This document shows positions 62,873 to 64,000 of a stretch of 64,000 bases of DNA, piece after piece. Position 1 is the stretch's first letter. Each line of letters opens with the position of its first letter. This DNA is from Metabacillus dongyingensis (lineage in GTDB: Bacteria > Bacillota > Bacilli > Bacillales > Bacillaceae). A model generated the notes under the pieces. The model was not told where the DNA came from. It ran no database searches and worked only from the letters and a program-made list of their open reading frames with translations. The position numbers and the translations under genes are program-made. The DNA is taken from NCBI RefSeq assembly GCF_019933155.2, contig NZ_CP082944.1, positions 3,908,001-3,972,000 on the forward strand, written 5' to 3'.

Positions 62873-62938
62873 GCTCCATTGCCCAACTCCTCGGCCAGAA
62901 CAAATCCGCTTTTCTTATGCAGAGTTTGATTCCTATTC
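62873..62938 (-). repeat. Dispersed repeat, copy F (partial)
   Basis: Read leftward: CATAAGAAAAGCGGA, TTTGTTCTGGCCGAGGAG, TTGGGCAATGGAGC. The middle block (CTCCGACAGGC region) is deleted compared with copy E. TTCTGGCC also occurs in copy B. Confidence 0.55.
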
Positions 62939-63022
62939 ATTTTAACCATATAAAATATATAACTGTTCTTTTATTATAGAATTAAACCTTTTACTATTAT
63001 GGCCTGAATGGAGGATCTTGCA

Positions 63023-63664
63023 ATGGAACCATTTATAAGAAGCGACCAATACAACTATATTAAAGCGCAGACACAACTGCTTGTGAATGGGTATGGAACG
63101 GTTAATGACCCAAACGTGTTAAAGGCCTTAAAATCTCTTGCACAGGAAAGGACGTTCATGTTATTCGACGAAATTGGACCTGAAGAGAATGATCTGCTCA
63201 CACCCATAAATGATGTCAAAGACAAATCTGATGCGGATGTCTTTCTATCTCAAATAAAACCTTTTGTTATTCCATTTAAAAAAGTAACCGAGCAAACTAT
63301 TAAAAAGCTGTTTCCTAAAGCTAAGAAAATAAAGGCTCCTACATCATTAGAAGAACTGGATTATACTGAAATTTCTTACTTGAGCTGGCATGATAAAGGA
63401 TCAGGGAGACAATATATAATAGCCCCTCAAAACAATAAGCTCACAGGCTTGCAGGGGACGTTCAACAGCATCAATCAAAAAGGCATCTGTACGATTTGCA
63501 ACCGGTTTGAAGAAGTTGGGATGTTTACTGCAGAAATTAAAGGGAACGAACCTGGAACTTTCATTAAACGCGGAAATTACATTTGCCAGGACCCTCATAG
63601 GTGCAATCAGAATATCACTTCATTGACGAAGTTAAATGATTTTCTATCCTGGATGAAAAAATAG
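63023..63664 (+). CDS. FusB/FusC-family elongation factor G-binding protein
   Basis: The 213-aa two-domain protein has an N-terminal helical bundle (1-85) and a C-terminal treble-clef zinc finger with Cys156, Cys159, Cys188 and Cys194 (CTICN, ICQDPHRC). FusB-type proteins bind EF-G and rescue fusidic acid-stalled ribosomes; chromosomal homologs in Bacillaceae may confer low-level protection or have a housekeeping role. The start is the ATG at 63023, 8 bp after GGAGG; the ATG at 63008 precedes that site. Confidence 0.87.
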   Translation: MEPFIRSDQYNYIKAQTQLLVNGYGTVNDPNVLKALKSLAQERTFMLFDEIGPEENDLLTPINDVKDKSDADVFLSQIKPFVIPFKKVTEQTIKKLFPKAKKIKAPTSLEELDYTEISYLSWHDKGSGRQYIIAPQNNKLTGLQGTFNSINQKGICTICNRFEEVGMFTAEIKGNEPGTFIKRGNYICQDPHRCNQNITSLTKLNDFLSWMKK

Positions 63665-63706
63665 TTCTTGTAACCAAGGTGATCGTAATGAATGGGGGAG
63701 AAAAGA

Positions 63707-64000
63707 ATGAATGAGCTCAATGAATTATTCAGAAAACGAATCGGCTTTCCCGAAAACGCAAAAATCACTTTTCGAGATTTGGACGAAATTCTTGAAAAAA
63801 CGGCGAAAGCCATTCCTTTTGAAAACTTATGCATCATAGATAACAAGACTTTAGAGATCAGCAAAGAGAACTTAATTTCTAAAATGCTGATCAGTAAACA
63901 AGGCGGTCTTTGTTATGAGCTGAATCCCCTTTTTTATTTTTTCCTGATAGAAAATGATTTTCATGCAAAATTGGTCAAAGGGATTGTTTATGATCATGCT
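63707..64000 (+). CDS. Arylamine N-acetyltransferase, 5' part (cut by window end)
   Basis: The first 98 codons of an acetyl-CoA-dependent arylamine/hydrazine N-acetyltransferase are present. IPFENLCI and the catalytic-Cys motif KQGGLCYELN (Cys69) match the family's IPFENL and RGG.C.ELN. The His-Asp partners lie beyond the window. GGGGGAG precedes the ATG. It is 42 bp after the EF-G-binding gene and may be in its operon. Confidence 0.85.
   Translation, partial: MNELNELFRKRIGFPENAKITFRDLDEILEKTAKAIPFENLCIIDNKTLEISKENLISKMLISKQGGLCYELNPLFYFFLIENDFHAKLVKGIVYDHA

Noticed and set aside
1..64000. tRNA, rRNA, insertion sequences, prophage genes
   Set aside because: No cloverleaf with conserved arms, no rRNA blocks, no transposase, integrase or phage protein signatures were seen on either strand.

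Overview
The window looks like chromosomal DNA from a low-GC Gram-positive endospore former of the Bacillaceae. The gene order follows the ccpA-to-pckA region of Bacillus subtilis almost gene for gene (ccpA, aroA, ytxJHG, murC, sftA, ytpRQP, ytoQ, ytoP, ytzB, ytnP, trmB, ytzH, ytmP, amyX, ytlRQP, ytkP, pepV, pbuO, ytzE, ytzG, ytgP, ytfP, cse60, ytwF, leuS, ytvB, yttB, ytrFE-CBA, ytzC, ytqAB, ytpBA, ytoA, asnB, metK, pckA). This rests on remembered families and synteny, not on a database search. Strong Shine-Dalgarno motifs, frequent TTG/GTG starts, a SAM riboswitch, a T-box, CcpA/CcpN/PurR/YtrA-type sites and sporulation genes all fit Bacillus or a near relative such as Metabacillus. I saw no rRNA, tRNA, CRISPR array, insertion sequence or phage module.

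Layout. 1-8 kb: carbon control (ccpA), aromatic amino acid entry (aroA), an unusual FtsA-like ATPase and a methyltransferase that I do not recall at this place in B. subtilis, the general-stress genes ytxGHJ, and an M29 aminopeptidase. 8.6-15.8 kb: murC, the DNA translocase sftA, ytpRQP and a lipoprotein. 15.9-28 kb: small housekeeping and metabolic genes, pullulanase amyX, lipid kinase ytlR, and an lrgAB-type murein hydrolase control pair set between ytlQ and thpR. 28-38 kb: cysteine synthase, MFS transporter, dipeptidase, guanine/hypoxanthine permease, pseudouridine synthase, MurJ flippase and a flavoprotein. 38-43 kb: a small sporulation pair with a sigma-E-like promoter, rhodanese, and leuS with its T-box. 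43-50 kb: MFS exporter yttB with a terminator in its leader, and the YtrA-controlled ABC transporter operon. 50-60 kb: the tRNA wobble-modification pair ytqA/ytqB, the sesquarterpene gene ytpB with ytpA, envelope genes (PAP2 phosphatase, GT4 glycosyltransferase), asnB and riboswitch-controlled metK. 60-64 kb: pckA with a CcpN-type box; after pckA the remembered B. subtilis order stops, with a small HTH protein, an EF-G-binding protein and a truncated arylamine N-acetyltransferase.

How the parts work together. Several genes sit in classical regulatory circuits readable from the DNA: carbon status (CcpA, CcpN on pckA), purine status (PurR boxes before pbuO), methionine/SAM (S-box before metK), leucine charging (T-box before leuS) and envelope stress (YtrA operator). 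Cell-envelope work recurs: murC, murJ, PAP2, GT4, lrgAB and the ytr transporter.

The less expected content is in the FtsA-like protein with a long C-terminal half of repeated beta-grasp-like segments, in a dispersed imperfect-palindrome intergenic repeat (about six copies or fragments), and in three intergenic arrays of degenerate repeats of about 20-22 nt.
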